64,000 bases of DNA from Bufo bufo (GCF_905171765.1 NC_053392.1:369563442-369627441); one strand, 5' to 3'; shown: positions 21,580-33,942, counted from the first letter of the stretch. Numbers and translations are program-made. The notes: generated by a model from the letters alone, not told the origin.

Positions 21580-22620
21580 CTAAAGACTAGGGCGGAAACG
21601 ATTACTCGAATCAATCGAGTAACTCGACACAAAAAATCCTTGATGCAATTTTTTTACACGGAGCGTGAGTGATGCGCTTGCCATTACTCACAGCTCCGTG
21701 GTCTCCCGCCAGCCGGCACCATGCAGCACTGTCCTTCTGACGTAGACAGATCGTGAGGATGTAGCGCACACTATGACCTGACGCTGTGTGACATCAGGAG
21801 GACAATGCAGCGTGTGAGGAAGAGACTGGAAGAGCTGTGGAGTGTCAGCAGCGCCAATAGCAGGAAAGGTATTTCACTGGCCCGGTGACTGATGGCTAGG
21901 AGGGGGAGATAGTGGCACTGGGGTAGTAACTGATGGCACTAAGTGGGGCTAATAGCACAGAGGACTGATGGCATGGGGGAGAGCTGATGGCACTGGGGGG
22001 TCTGATGAGTTTTTATAAAGCAAAACATGAATTACTTTTTTCTTATTAGAGCACTCTATTAACTCCTTCCTGACATATGACGTACTATTACGTCACGGAA
22101 GTCAGTGACTGCCCCCATTTTGACGTAATAGTATGCCATAGTGATCTGGCGGGCCTCTGCTGTATCCACCAGCATCGCTGTAAAAGCCGATGCCAGCGTA
22201 TTAACCCCTTCTATGCCGCTGACCGCGACATAGAAGGGGTTTGCTGCGGGTAAGGGAGCCCATTGGGTCCCCGCGCTGCTGTGGCGGGGACCCGATGGGT
22301 TACAAGGCAGCCCGATGCCGTGCAGAGGCTGTCCAATGCTTTGCACGGCATCGGGACCTGCCTCTACGGGTGCCCAGGAGAGGAGATCCAGCTCCAGGCT
22401 GGGTCTACTAGGCAACCGATTAGTGTATTACTCGGTGTAATACATTAACAGGCAATGCATTAAAATACAGATGTATTGTAATGCATTGCAGAGGGGATCA
22501 AAAAAGGTGTTTTTAATAAAAAAAAAGTTTCAAGTAAAAAAAAACAAAAAAAAAAAACACCCCTTTCTTCAGATTTTATAATTAAAAAAAAACGAAAAAA
22601 AAAAAAACGAAAAAAAACAC

Positions 22621-24800
22621 ACATATTAGGTATTGTCGCGTCGGTAACGACCATCTCTATAAATATCACATGATCCACTCCGTCCGATAAACACCACATA
22701 AAAAAATAAAAACGGTGTCAAAAAAGCTATTTTTGTCACCTTACATCACAAAAAGTGCAACACCAAGCGATCAAAAAGGCGTATGTCCCACAAAACAGTC
22801 AACTCATTACGCAAAAAATGAGATCCTACATTAGAAAGTCGCTTAAAAAAAATTAAATAAAAATAATATAGCTCTCAGAACATGGAAACACTAAAACATA
22901 ATTTTGTTGTTTCAAATATATTATTGTGCTAAAGTGAAATAAATAAATAAATTAAAAGTACACATATTAGGTATCGCCGCGTCCGTAACAACCAGCTCTA
23001 CAATATCACATGACCTAACCCCTCAGGTAACATCGTAAAAAAAATTAAAATAAAAACTGTGTCAAAAAAAGCCATTTCACAAAAAGACACATCACAAAAA
23101 TTGCAACAACAAGCGATCAAAAAGGCATATGCCCCCCCCAAATAGTACCAATCAAACCATCACCTCATCCCGCAAAAAATGAGACCCTACCTGAGACAAT
23201 CAGTCAAAAATTAAATAAAAAACTATGACTAAACTATGATTTTTTTTTTGCTTCAAAACTGCTATTATTGTGCTAAAGTGAAATAAATAAAAGTAGACAT
23301 ATTAGGTATAACCGCGTCCATAACTAACAGCTCTACAAAAATATCACGTGACCTAACCCCTCAGATGAACACCATAAAAACCGTGTAAAATAAAAAAAGC
23401 AATTTTTTGTCACTTTAAAAAACAAAAATTGCAATACCAAGCAAATAAAAAGACGTATGTCCCCCAAATTAGTACCAATCAAACCATTACCTTATCCCGC
23501 AAAAAAAATTAGACCCTACCTTAGACAGTCTGTCAAAAAATAAAAAAGCTATGGCTCTCAGACTATGTAGACAATAAAACATCTTTTTTTGGTTTAAAAA
23601 ATGCTATTATTGTGTAAAACTTAAAGAAATAAGAAAAAGTATCCATATTAGGTATTGCCGTGTCCATAACAATCTGCTCTATAAAAATGTTACATGACCT
23701 AAACCCTCAGGTGAACGCTATAAAAATAAATAAATAAAAACTGTGCCAAAATTACTGTGCCAATTTTTTGCTCACCTTGCCCCATAAAGTGTAAGGCCTA
23801 TCGCACACGACCGTATGGCTTTTTCAGTGTTTTGCGGTCTGTTTTTCACGGATCCGTTGTTCTGTTTTTTTTTTTCCGCTGTGTTTTCGTTTGTTCTGTT
23901 TTTCCGTATGGCATATACAGTATACAGTAATTATATTGAAAAAATTTGGCTGGGCATAACATTTTCAATAGATGGTTCCGCAAAAAACGGAACGGATACA
24001 GAAGACTAACGGATGCATTTCCGTATGTGTTCAGTTTTTTTTGCGGACCCATTGACTTGAATGGAGCCACGGAACGTGATTTGCGGGCAATAATAGGACA
24101 TGTTCTATGTTAAAACGGAAAAACCGAAACGGAATGCATACGGAGTACATTCCGTTTTTTTTTGCGGAACCATTGAAATGAATGGTTCCGTATACGGAAC
24201 GCAAAAAACGGCCAGTAAACGGGTAAAAAAAACGCCCGTGTGCAGGAGGCCTAATAATGAATGATCAAAATCATATGTACCTAAAAATGGTACCAATAAA
24301 AACTTCAACTCTTCCTGCAAAAAAACAAGCCCGTGCACAAGACGATCGGCAGAAAAATAAAAAAAATAAGGCATTCAGAAAATGGAGACACAAAAACTAT
24401 TTTTTTTTCAAAAATGCTTTATTATGTAAAACTGAAACAAAGAAAGTAAACATATTTGATATCATTGCGTCCGTAACAACCTGCTCTATAAAAATAGCAC
24501 ATGATCTACCCTGATCTACCAATTTTTGGTTACCTTGCCTCACAAAAAACTTAATATAGAGCAATTAAAAATCATATGTACCCCCAAATAGTACCAATAC
24601 AACTGGCACCCTATCCCCTAGTTTCTAAAATGGTCACTTTTTGGGAGTTTCTATTCTAAGGGTGCATCTGGGGGGCTTCAATTGGGACATGGCATCTAAA
24701 AACCAGTCCAGCAAAATCTGCCTTCCAAAAACCATATGGCGCACCTTTTCTTCTGCGCCCTGCCATGTGCCCTTACATCAGTTTAAGACCACATGTGGGG
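22621..24800. repeat. Tandem array of ~340-bp units
   Basis: ACATATTAGGTAT-type unit starts occur at 22621, 22962, 23297, 23643 and, after a MITE insertion, about 24450. Spacings are 341, 335 and 346 bp; the last is about 807 bp, which equals one unit plus the 460-bp MITE. Each unit contains CGCGTCCGTAACAACC, ATCACATGACCTAACCCCTC and AGTACCAATCAAACC landmarks. Confidence 0.9.
23793..24252. mobile_element. Family A fold-back MITE inside the tandem array
   Basis: The ends AAGGCCTATCGCACACGACCG and, inverted, AGGCCTCCTGCACACGGGCG pair. It contains CCCATTGACTTGAATGG at 24048-24064 and many TTCCGTTTTTT tracts. It interrupts one ~340-bp unit. Confidence 0.85.
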
Positions 24801-25606
24801 TGTTTCTGTAAACCACAGAATCAGGGTAGTAAATATTGAGTTTTGTTTGGCTGTTAACCCTCGATGTATTAAAGAAAAAAATGGATTAAAATGAAAAATC
24901 GGCCAAAAAAGTGAAATTTACAAAATTGATCTCCATTTTCCTTTCATTCTTGTGGAACACCTAAAGGGTTAACAAAGTTTGTAAAATCAGTTTTGAGTAA
25001 CTTAATGGCTGTAGTTTCTACAGTGGGGTCAATTATGGGGGGTTTCCTCTATGTAGGCCCCACAAAGTGACTTTAGAACTGAACTGGTCCTTAAAAAGTG
25101 GGTTTTGGAAATGTTCTTAAAAATTTTAAGAATTGCTTCTAAAATTCTAAGCCTTCTAACATCCTAAAAAACAAAATGACATTTACAAAATGATGCCAAC
25201 ATAAAGTAGACATATGGGGAATGTTAAGTAATAAATATTTTATGAGGTATCACTTTCTGTTTTAAAAGCAGAGAAATAGAAATTTTGAAAATTGCAAATT
25301 TTTCAAAATTTTTGGTAAATTTGGGATTTTTTCATAAATAAAAAGGTGAAATATATTGACTCAAATGTATTACTATCATGAAGTACAATGTGACAAGAGA
25401 AAACAAACAAACAAACAATCTCAGAATGGCTTGGATAAATAAGTGTTCCAAAGCTATTACCACATAAGTGACATGTCAGATTAGTAGAAAATGGCCTGGG
25501 CAGAGGGGGCAAAAACTGTCCCAGGGTAAAAGGGGTTAATCGTTGGATCAATCTGTAGAATACTTGATTACTAAGATAAATCGATAGCTGCAGCCCTACT
25601 GTAGAC

Positions 25607-26138
25607 ATAAAATTAAAGGCAACATCCTCACTTCCCAGTAGTGCCCTAGGGAGTTGCCTACTCTGCTTTTCTCTGTATATTTGTTGGAAAAAAGGCTGCT
25701 ACTTTAGTCTTTTCCTGCTAAAAAGAAGCCCTTTTCTAGAATGGAATAAGCACGGTGCTTAATCACCGATAAGACTTTACTGTAGTAGATATTATGCAAG
25801 CAAACTGACAAACTTAATGGAGAAGTTAAGTGAAGCTATAGAGTCTGTGTCTCCTAAAATATTTAAAATGATAAAAAGCAAATATTTAATTTTTACAGTT
25901 TTATTTAGTCATGTCCTTTTAGGCATTATGCGTCCATTTTGACCATAACTATAAATTCACTTCTAAAGAAACAAATGTAGAGTGTATTTTACAGTAGAGC
26001 ACAAGTTACACAAAGTGTCACCTGTTGCTGTAGGCCCAACGTGTAGCAGGCACATTAGCTGGGGGCGTTCAACAACCTGACCTGTGTCGTTGGGCTGACA
26101 TGATTTCAAAGAGGAATTGTCCTCATGAGGCAATCCCT
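25607..26138. other. Unassigned, ending in a T2-type half
   Basis: No gene. The last part (CCTCATGAGGCAATCCCTTTAA) is an inverted T2-type end with TTAA at 26139-26142; its partner is not seen. Confidence 0.45.
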
Positions 26139-26140
26139 TT

Positions 26141-26393
26141 AAGGGTCCATTCACACGTCCGTGTGTATTTTGCGGATCCACGGATCCGCAAAACACGGAC
26201 ATCACCGACACTTAATAGAAAATGCCTTTTCTTGTCCGCAATTTTTTTTCGGGATTAGAATTGCGGACCCAGAAGTGCGGATCCGCAATTCCGGATCCGG
26301 GCAGCAAATCGTGCTGCCCCATAGAAATTAATGGGTCCGCAATTCCATTCCGCAAAATGCGGAACGAAATTGCGGACGTGTGAATGGACCCTA
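26141..26393. mobile_element. Family D fold-back MITE
   Basis: The ends AGGGTCCATTCACACGTCCG and CGGACGTGTGAATGGACCCT are perfect inverted copies. The arms contain TTTTGCGGATCC/GGATCCGCAA repeats, and CCCCATAGAAATTAATGGG lies at 26317-26335. It directly abuts a T2-type TTAA end. Confidence 0.92.
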
Positions 26394-26463
26394 AATGAAC
26401 ATTTCCACCAGAAAGAGGTACTTTTTAAGTCAATATTCATAAATAAAATTGTAAAGTAGAAGG

Positions 26464-27298
26464 TTAAAGGGACACTGACAGGCCAAAACAGCATATATAG
26501 TTAGATATATCACATTACAGGTCTTATACAGTCTTTTAAAAGCATCTGAGTATCCCCCCCCTGTCCACCTTATAAAGAGCGAAATATAAAGTTGTATAAC
26601 CTGCTTCTCCTGTCAGCAATCTGCCCAAGGGGCGGCGTTTCATGTGAAAATGCGCCCAGCCAGCCTTCCTAACTGCCGTTCTTAAGCCCCGCCCAGCTCA
26701 TCATTATTCACTTCGCTGGGCGGCGGCTAGAACTCTCCCCAGTCCCGATCCTGCGCCTGCGCAATTCAATCCTCCGGGCATCGTTCATGCCCAATCTTCT
26801 GCGCCTGCGCCCCGCCGTGCCGTTAGATCGCGCCTGCGTACACACACCAGCCTGCGTCTTCGAGGCAGAGGCTGCAGCTGCCTCGAAGACGCAGGCTGGT
26901 GTGTGTACGCAGGCTGGTGTGTGTACGCAGGCGCGATCTAGCGGCACGGCGGGGCGCAGGCGCAGAAGATTGGGCATGAACGATGCCCGGAGGATTGAAT
27001 TGCGCAGGCGCAGGATCGGGACTGGGGAGAGTTCTAGCCGCCGCCCAGCGAAGTGAATAATGATGAGCTGGGCGGGGCTTATGAACGGCAGTTGGGAAGG
27101 CTGGCTGGGCGCATTTTCACATGAAACGCCGCCCCTTGGGCAGATTGCTGACAGGAGAAGCAGGTTATAAAACTTTATATTTCGCTCTTTATAAGGTGGA
27201 CAGGGGGGATACTTATATGCTTTTAAAAGACTGTATAAGACCTGTAATGTGATATATCTAACTATATATGCTGTTTTGGCCTGTCAGTGTCCCTTTAA
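26464..27298. mobile_element. T2-type MITE, 835-bp near-perfect palindrome
   Basis: TTAAAGGGACACTGACAGGC starts at 26464 and its inverted copy ends at 27298, TTAA at both borders. The two arms of about 405 bp are almost identical, so the region can fold into one long hairpin centred near 26875. The right arm carries one extra 18-bp copy of GCAGGCTGGTGTGTGTAC. The same 89-residue frame appears on both strands because of the symmetry; it is not a gene. Confidence 0.95.
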
Positions 27299-27469
27299 GG
27301 GCCAGGACAGGAAGTAGAATACATGGAGTGAATTCAAAAACTTATATTATGAAAACCATCTACCCATTTTCTTTTATAAATCCATCAAACATATTCACAT
27401 ATAGGCTCTTAATAGGATCCGACAATGTCATCAGCACCTACATTTGGCCTTATATAAACAGTAAGGTAT

Positions 27470-27906
27470 GGCTACTTTCACACTGGCGTTTTGGCTTTCC
27501 GTTTGTGAGATCCGTTCAGGGCTCTCACAAGCGGTCCAAAACGGATCAGTTTTGACCTAATGCATTCTGAATGGATAGGATCCGCCCAGAATCCCTCAGT
27601 TTGCCTCCGTTCTGTCTCCATTCCGCTTTGGAAGCGGACACAAAAACGTTGCTTGCAGCGTTTTGGTGTCCGTCTGACAGAACTGAGCCAAACGGATCCG
27701 TTCTGGCACACAATGTAAGTTAATAGGGACGGATCCATTGACTTTCAATGGTGTTCAAGACGGATCCGTCCTCCGTTTTGGCTATGTTAAAGATAATACA
27801 AATGGATGCGTTCTGAACGGATGCATGCGGTTGTATTATCTGAACGGATCCGTCTGTGCAGATCCATGACGGATCCGCACCAAACGCGAATGTGAAAGTA
27901 GCCTAA
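27470..27906. mobile_element. Family C fold-back MITE
   Basis: The ends GGCTACTTTCACACTGGCG and CGCGAATGTGAAAGTAGCC are inverted copies; ACGGATCC palindromes and ATTGACTTTCAATGG (27739) occur inside. Closely related to 16288-16746. Confidence 0.88.
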
Positions 27907-28226
27907 GCCCCGAGGTTCATCATGCAACATGATTGATGCAGAGATGAAAAAGAATGCAACAAGGTCTGAAGACGAAATCCATGGACTATTCCACTCTCCA
28001 AATGCGAGTTGTATGGATCTGTAATACCACACCCATCAATCTATGTGATTGTACCTCCAGTTCCATTACATGTCGTATTACATAATACGACTCCACAAGG
28101 GTGCAGCATAGGATGGCACATGCAGTGGCTACTCAGAAACCACTCACTATGGCAAGTACCTAGTCAGAAAAACTAAAGCATTAGAAAATTCCCTTATAAA
28201 CAGCAAGCATAGAGTAAAGTAGCACA
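27907..28226. other. Unassigned spacer
   Basis: No recognisable feature. Confidence 0.35.
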
Positions 28227-29153
28227 AGGCCTCTTTCACACGGGCGAGATTTCCGCGCGGGTGCAATGCATGATGTGAACGCATTGCACCCGCACTGAAT
28301 CCGGACCCATTCATTTCTATGGGGCTGTGCACATGAGCGGTGATTTTCACGCATCACTTGTTCGTTGCGTGAAAATCGCAGCATGCTCTATTGTGTGCGT
28401 TTTTCACACAACGCAGGCCCTATAGAAGTGAATGGGGCTGCGTGAAAATCGCAAGCAAGTGCGGATGTGGTGCGATTTTCACCCATGGTTGCTAGGAGAT
28501 GATCGGGATGGGGACCTGATTGCTATTATTTTCCCTTATAACCATGTTATAAGGGAAAAAAATTGCATTCTTAATACAGAATGCTTAGTAAAATAGGGCT
28601 GGAGGGGTTAAAAAAAAAAATAATAATTTTTTTTTTACTCACCTTAATCCGCTTGTTCGCACAGCCCGGCTTCTCTTCCTTTCTTCAGGACCTGGGTAAA
28701 GGACCTTTAATGACATCACTGCACTCATCACATGGTCCATCACCATGGTGATGGATCATGTGACGGACCATGTGATAATCGCAGTGATGTCATCAAAGGT
28801 CCTTTTCCTCCTGCACAGCAAAGAAGAAAGAAGAGAAGCCAGGCTGCGCGAACAAGTGGATTAAGGCGAGTTAAATTATTTTTTATTTCGTTTTAACCCC
28901 TCCAGCCCTATTTTACTAAGCATTCTGTATTAATGGGAAAATAATAAAATCTACACAACACTTAACCCAAACCCGAACTTCTGTGAAGAAGTTCTGGTTT
29001 GGGTATCAAACATGCCGATTTTTCCCATGCGTGTGCAAAATGCTCACGCGCATTAAAATGTTTTGCACTTGCGCGGAAAAATCACGCATTTTCCCACGAC
29101 GCAACCGCATTATTTTCCGGCCCAAATCCATGACGCCCGTGTGAAAGAGGCCT
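28227..29153. mobile_element. Family B fold-back MITE, full length
   Basis: The ends GGCCTCTTTCACACGGGCG and CGCCCGTGTGAAAGAGGCC are exact inverted copies, about 927 bp apart. Interior landmarks shared with other B copies are CCCATTCATTTCTATGGGG (28307-28325), the hairpin CCTTATAACCATGTTATAAGG (28533), CAGAATGCTTAGTAAAAT, and an inverted GGACCATGTGA / TCACATGGTCC core near 28731-28776. Confidence 0.92.
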
Positions 29154-29545
29154 AAGGGAAATCTGACTAGATTGGAGAGCTCATGCATTATTTTTTAGGA
29201 GTTGTGTTACTAGAGGTACAGTCTGAAGACAAGAAAAAGTTGAGACATACTACCCCCAACCTTATCCCAAACGTTTACAATGATTTTTTTTTGTCTTGTT
29301 TTCTGCACTCTGAGAATGACATGGCTTGGTCACATATGCATTAGGTTTCTGGAAAAGACCCAACTAGATGCAATATAGGATTAACATACTCTGGAGATTT
29401 AAATGAACCCTTCAAGCAAGAGCCAAAAGCAGGTGAGTTTGCATATTATGGTTAAGAAGATTTGCAAATCTGCAGAAGGCATTCCACAGCGGATATCTGT
29501 ACAGAGCACAATTATATTGTATACTGGTTCTCATTCTGTCTTTCC
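29154..29545. other. Unassigned spacer
   Basis: No recognisable gene or repeat boundary. Confidence 0.35.
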
Positions 29546-30594
29546 TTAACCCTTTAACCCATATATACGGCGCTATGAGTCTGTGCGTGAATGGAGCGGG
29601 CCTACTCCATACACGGCGGGTGCTGGCTGCATCATATAGCCGGCACCCGCCCACACTGACAGGAAGCGGAGATCGGGCTGCCCCTGTCATTTAACCCCTC
29701 AGGTGCCACAATCCACGCTGATCTCAGCACCTGTGGGTGAAGGCAGAGGGATGCGGCTCCCTCTTCCGTCAGATAGGAGCCCCAGCAGTGAAAATCGCAG
29801 GGCTCTGATCGGTTTCCATGGCAGCCTAGACGCTCTTGAAGCGATCCAGGCCTGCCATGGTATTCTCCATGCTGAGCTATGCACGAGGCACAGTTCAGAA
29901 AGGAGAGTGTAAAAATTTTATTCACCCTAAAATCACCCCCCTTTCCCAATTTTACACCTAAAAATATATAAACAACAAAAAAAAAAAAATGAAGATATTG
30001 GGTATCGCTGCATCCAAAATTGTGTAAACAGTTTTTTGTTTTGTTTTTATTCCTGTGCGCGGAACACTGACGGGAAAAAAAAAAAACAAGAAAAACAAGC
30101 GATTTGCCTTTTTTTTTGTCATCTTGTCCCCCAAAAAATTTAATCAGGGTGATCAAAAAGTCTCACATACTACAAAAGTGGTACGAATAAAAACTATGTT
30201 TGCCATGCAAAAAACAAGCCCTCATACAGCTCTGTAGACCGAAATATAAAAAAGTTATGGCTGTCAGAATATAGCGATGCAAAGAAAATCGCCGCATTCG
30301 TATTGAGCAGCAGAATAAGGACGTCAGGTCATTTTTTGTACATTGTGAACGCTGTGATGTCAATACCCCAAAAAAAATGTTATTTTATTTTGCCACACAA
30401 TTTTTTTCCAGTTTTCTAATACAAGACATGGTAAATTAAATGGTGGCATTAAAAATGCATCTTGTCCTGCAAAACATACGCCCTCATATAGCTATGTGAA
30501 TGGAAAAATAAAAAAAGTTATGGCTATTGAAACGAGAGGAGGAAAAATCCAAAATGTAAAGATGGAAATAGGCCCGATCTTTAAGGAGTTTTAA
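29546..30594. mobile_element. Degraded TTAA element related to the 22-25 kb element
   Basis: It starts near TTAACCCTTTAACCC (29546) and ends near TTTAAGGAGTTTTAA (30580-30594). It contains an inverted GGCGGGTGCTGGCTG / AGCCGGCACCCGCC pair (29609-29652) and a GGGTATCGCTGCATCC motif (30000) like the unit starts at 22.6-24.5 kb. The boundaries are approximate. Confidence 0.55.
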
Positions 30595-31084
30595 ACCGAT
30601 ATACACAGAATGGTAAATTGGCAGATAACTATACACCAACCCCCAAAGGGGTAGTCCCACTTCAGCAAATGGCATTCATCATGTAGGCAAAGTTTACAAA
30701 TGTATTGTGATTGTCCATATTGCCTCCTTTGCTGGCTTGATTAATTTTATAATCACATTGTACACCATAGGCGTGCGCACAGGGTGTGCCGGGTGTGCCT
30801 GGGCACACCCTAATGAAGCCTGCTGGCCGGCGAACACTAATGAGCGCTTCCATTTTGAAAGCGCTCATTTGTACTGGAGGACCAGGAAGCGGTGAACGCT
30901 ATTTACTTACCGCTTCCTGGTCCTTGGCTGTTGGTTGTGCAGGGCTGCGCACAGCGGGAGGCGATTTGTGAAGTCACGTTGTGCGCGCCAGTTTAGAGCA
31001 CAGCCGACAGCAGGAGGAAGAGGATCGCGGGCGACGAGGAGCGACGGCGTCCAGAAGCAGAGAGGTAAGTGTTTTTTTATTTTA

Positions 31085-31670
31085 TCAAAAATGAGGCATA
31101 ATGGGGGCATAACGGAGGCTAATAAGAGGCATAATGGGGGCTAATGAGGGGCATAATGGGGCCTAATGAGGGGATAATGAGGCATAAGGGCTGATAATGG
31201 GGCATGATGGGGCTAATGGGGCATAAGGGCTGATAATGGGGCTAATGAGGGGCATAATGGGGGCTAATGGAGCATAAGGGCTGATAATGGAGCTAATGAG
31301 GCATAAGGGCTGATAATGGAGCTAATGAGGCATAAGGGCTGATAATGGAGCTAATGAGGCATAAGGGCTGATAATGGAGCTAATGAGGCATAAGGGCTGA
31401 TAATGGAGCTAATGAGGCATAAGGGCTGATAATGGAGCTAATGAGGCATGATGGGGGCTGATGAGAGGCATAATGGGGGCTGATGAGAGGCATAATGGGG
31501 GCTGATGAGAGGAATAATGGGGGCTGATGAGAGGAATAATGGGGGCTGATGAGAGGAATAATGGGGGCTGATGAGAGGAATAATGGGGGCTGATGAGAGG
31601 CTAATGAGAGGCATAATGGGAGCTAATGAGGCATAAGGACTGATAATGGGGGCTAATGGCATAAAGGATA
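31085..31670. repeat. 29-bp minisatellite
   Basis: Units of GGCTGATAATGGAGCTAATG plus AGGCATAAG repeat at 29-bp spacing, most regular at 31280-31440; then shorter variants (GGGGCTGATGAGAGGAATAAT) at 31445-31600. It is located inside the hAT element. Confidence 0.93.
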
Positions 31671-31671
31671 T

Positions 31672-31673
<2 letters not shown>

Positions 31674-31702
<29 letters not shown>

Positions 31703-31716
31703 GATATATATATATA

Positions 31717-31764
<48 letters not shown>
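31674..31764. repeat. (TA)n then (CA)n microsatellite
   Basis: A long TA-rich run with interspersed GA, followed by (CA)11 or so that runs directly into the Tc1 left end. The right side of the Tc1 element also begins with (TA)n then (CA)n (33946-34000), so the element sits inside a microsatellite. Confidence 0.95.
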
Positions 31765-32057
31765 GCTCAAAAAAATTAAGGGAACACTTAAACAACACAA
31801 TGTAACTCCAAGTCAATCACACTTCTGTGAAATCAAACTGTCCACTTAGGAAGCAACACTGAGTGACAATCAATTTCACATGCTGTTGTGCAAATGGGAT
31901 AGACAACAGGTGGAAATTATAGGCAATTAGCAAGACACCCCCAATAAAGGAGTGGTTCTGCAGGTGGTGACCACAGACTACTTCTCAGTTCCTATGCTTC
32001 CTGGCTGATGTTTTGGTCACTTTTGAATACTGGCGGTGCTTTTACTCTAGTGGTAGC

Positions 32058-33071
32058 ATGAGACGGAGTCTACAACCCACACAAGTGGCTCAGGTAGTGC
32101 AGCTTATCCAGGATGGCACATCAATGCGAGCTGTGGCAAGAAGGTTTGCTGTGTCTGTCAGTGTAGTGTCCAGAGCATGGAAGCGCTACCAGGAGACAGG
32201 CCAGTACATCAGGAGACGTGGAGGAGGTCGTAGGAGGGCAACAACCCAGCAGCAGGACCGCTACCTCTGCCTTTGTGCAAGGAGGAACAGGAAGAGCACT
32301 GCCAGAGCCCTGCAAAATGACCTCCAGCAGGCCACAAATGTGCATGTGTCTGCTCAAACGGTCAGAAACAGACTCCATGAGGGTGATATGAGGGCCCGAC
32401 GTCCACAGGTGGGGGTTGGGCTTACAGCCCAACACCGTGCAGAACGTTTAGCATTTGCCACAGAACACCAAGATTGGCAAATTCGCCACTGGCACCCTGT
32501 GCTCTTCACAGATGAAAGCAGGTTCACACTGAGCACATGTGACAGACGTGACAGAGTCTGGAGACGCCGTGGAGAACGTTCTGCTGCCTGCAACATCCTC
32601 CAGCATGACCGGTTTGGCATTGGGTCAGTAATGGTGTGGGGTGGCATTTCTTTGGAGGGCTGCACAGCCCTCTATGTGCTCGCCAGAGGTAGCCTGACTG
32701 CCATTAGGTACCGAGATGAGATCCTCAGACCCCTTGTGAGACCATATGCTGGTGCGGTTGGCCCTGGGTTCCTCCTAATGCAAGACAATGCTAGACCTCA
32801 TGTGGCTGGAGTGTGTCAGCAGTTCCTGCAAGACGAAGGCATTGATGCTATGGACTGGCCCGCCCGTTCCCCAGACCTGAATCCAATTGAGCACATCTGG
32901 GACATCATGTCTCGCTCTATCCATCATGCTCGTTGCACCACAGACTGTCCAGGAGTTGGCAGATGCTTTAGTCCAGGTCTGGGAGGAGATCCCGTCCGCC
33001 ACCTCATCAGGAGCATGCACAGGCGTTGTAGGGAGGTCATACAGGCACGTGGAGGCCACACACACTACTGA
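32058..33071 (+). CDS. Tc1-like DD34E transposase with compensated frameshift
   Basis: An open frame of 337 residues from MRRSLQPTQ to QARGGHTHY; 15 more upstream codons are open but outside the family start. The N-terminal helix-turn-helix ([20 protein letters not shown]) would bind the terminal repeats. Catalytic motifs by position in the 337-residue protein: D152 (VLFTDESRF), D243 ([11 protein letters not shown]) and E278 ([12 protein letters not shown]), 34 residues between the last two. Next to the copy at 12581-13569, this copy has lost 2 bp near 32931 and 10 bp near 32997. The total of 12 bp restores the frame, but about 23 residues in between are read in the wrong frame ([13 protein letters not shown]...). 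The stretch with the original sense ([20 protein letters not shown]) is still visible in another frame. Activity is doubtful despite the long open frame. Confidence 0.93.
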   Translation: MRRSLQPTQVAQVVQLIQDGTSMRAVARRFAVSVSVVSRAWKRYQETGQYIRRRGGGRRRATTQQQDRYLCLCARRNRKSTARALQNDLQQATNVHVSAQTVRNRLHEGDMRARRPQVGVGLTAQHRAERLAFATEHQDWQIRHWHPVLFTDESRFTLSTCDRRDRVWRRRGERSAACNILQHDRFGIGSVMVWGGISLEGCTALYVLARGSLTAIRYRDEILRPLVRPYAGAVGPGFLLMQDNARPHVAGVCQQFLQDEGIDAMDWPARSPDLNPIEHIWDIMSRSIHHARCTTDCPGVGRCFSPGLGGDPVRHLIRSMHRRCREVIQARGGHTHY

Positions 33072-33089
33072 GCCTCATTTTGACTTGTT

Positions 33090-33706
33090 TTAAAGGGTTT
33101 CTATCACTTCGTATGACATAATTAGCTGTCAGACACTAGCGATCCGCTAGTGTCTGCTCTGGCCAACCATCCTAATATAACAGCTTTTGGGGCAGCCGTT
33201 TTGCTAAAAAAATAACTTTTATAAATATGCTAATGAGCCTGTATTCGGCGCATGCGCAGTGAATGTCTGACCGCTTCCCTGCTCAGACATCTCCACTGCG
33301 CCTGCGCCGATGACGTCATAGTGCTCCAAGGAACAGGCGCAGTGGAGATGTCTGAGCAGGGAAGTGGTCAGACATTCACTGCGCATGCGCCGAATACAGC
33401 CGCGCACGGCGCATGCGCGAGAATTCGTCCGTTGCGTCACACGGAGGATCGCATTCAGAAGGAGATGGGCGGGCTGGAGGGACGCGCTGGGCGGTGGCTG
33501 TGTATGAAGGTAGACGGAGCCTCTAGGTGCTAATGACGCCCACATAGCACCTAGAGGCTCATTAGCATATTTATAAAAGTTATTTTTTTTAGCAAAACGG
33601 CTGCCCCAAAAGCTGTTATATTAGGATGGTTGGCCAGAGCAGACACTAGCGGATCGCTAGTGTCTGAGAGCTAATTATGGCATACAAAGTGATAGAAACC
33701 CTTTAA
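33090..33706. mobile_element. T2-type fold-back MITE, innermost layer
   Basis: Inserted 19 bp past the transposase stop. TTAA at 33090-33093 and 33703-33706; ends AAGGGTTTCTATCACTT and AAGTGATAGAAACCCTT are perfect inverted copies. The arms pair (CAGACACTAGCGATCCGCTAG against CTAGCGGATCGCTAGTGTCTG). In the other Tc1 copy (12561-12572, other strand) the site is uninterrupted, giving a clean empty site. Confidence 0.95.
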
Positions 33707-33942
33707 AGGACATTACATCAAAGTTGGATCAGCCTGTAGTGCGTTTTTCCTCTTTAATTTTGAGTGTGACTCCAAATCCAGACCTCCATGGGTTGAAAAA
33801 TTTGATTTCCATTTCTTTATTTTTGTGTGATTTTGTTGTCAGCACATTCAACTATGTAAAGAACAAAGTGTTTCTGAAGAATATTTAATTAACTCAGATC
33901 TAGGATGTGTTATTTTTGTGTTCCCTTTATTTTTTTTGAGCA

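Larger units (their letters stand above)
22059..25539. mobile_element. 3.5-kb non-autonomous TTAA element with tandem core
   Basis: TTAACTCCTTCCTGACATAT at 22059 and, inverted, TTAACCCCTTTTACCCTGGG ending at 25539 give short imperfect inverted ends with TTAA at both borders. Inside is an A/T-rich array of ~340-bp units and no transposase. The unit text (TATCGCCGCGTCCGTAAC) also occurs, degraded, in the element at 29546-30594. Assignment to piggyBac or Kolobok cannot be made from TTAA alone. Confidence 0.75.
21588..25598. mobile_element. hAT-like element enclosing a TTAA element
   Basis: Ends TAGGGCGGAAACGATTACTC and, in reverse complement, TAGGGCTGCAGCTATCGATT are typical of a widespread vertebrate hAT-like group with TAGGG ends and CGATTA motifs. 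The flanks CTAAAGAC (21580-21587) and CTGTAGAC (25599-25606) agree at 6 of 8 positions. The hAT sequence itself is only 21588-22058 and 25540-25598; the middle is a TTAA element. Confidence 0.75.

Noticed and set aside
26708..27056. Same 89-residue frame on both strands
   Set aside because: Consequence of the 835-bp palindrome.
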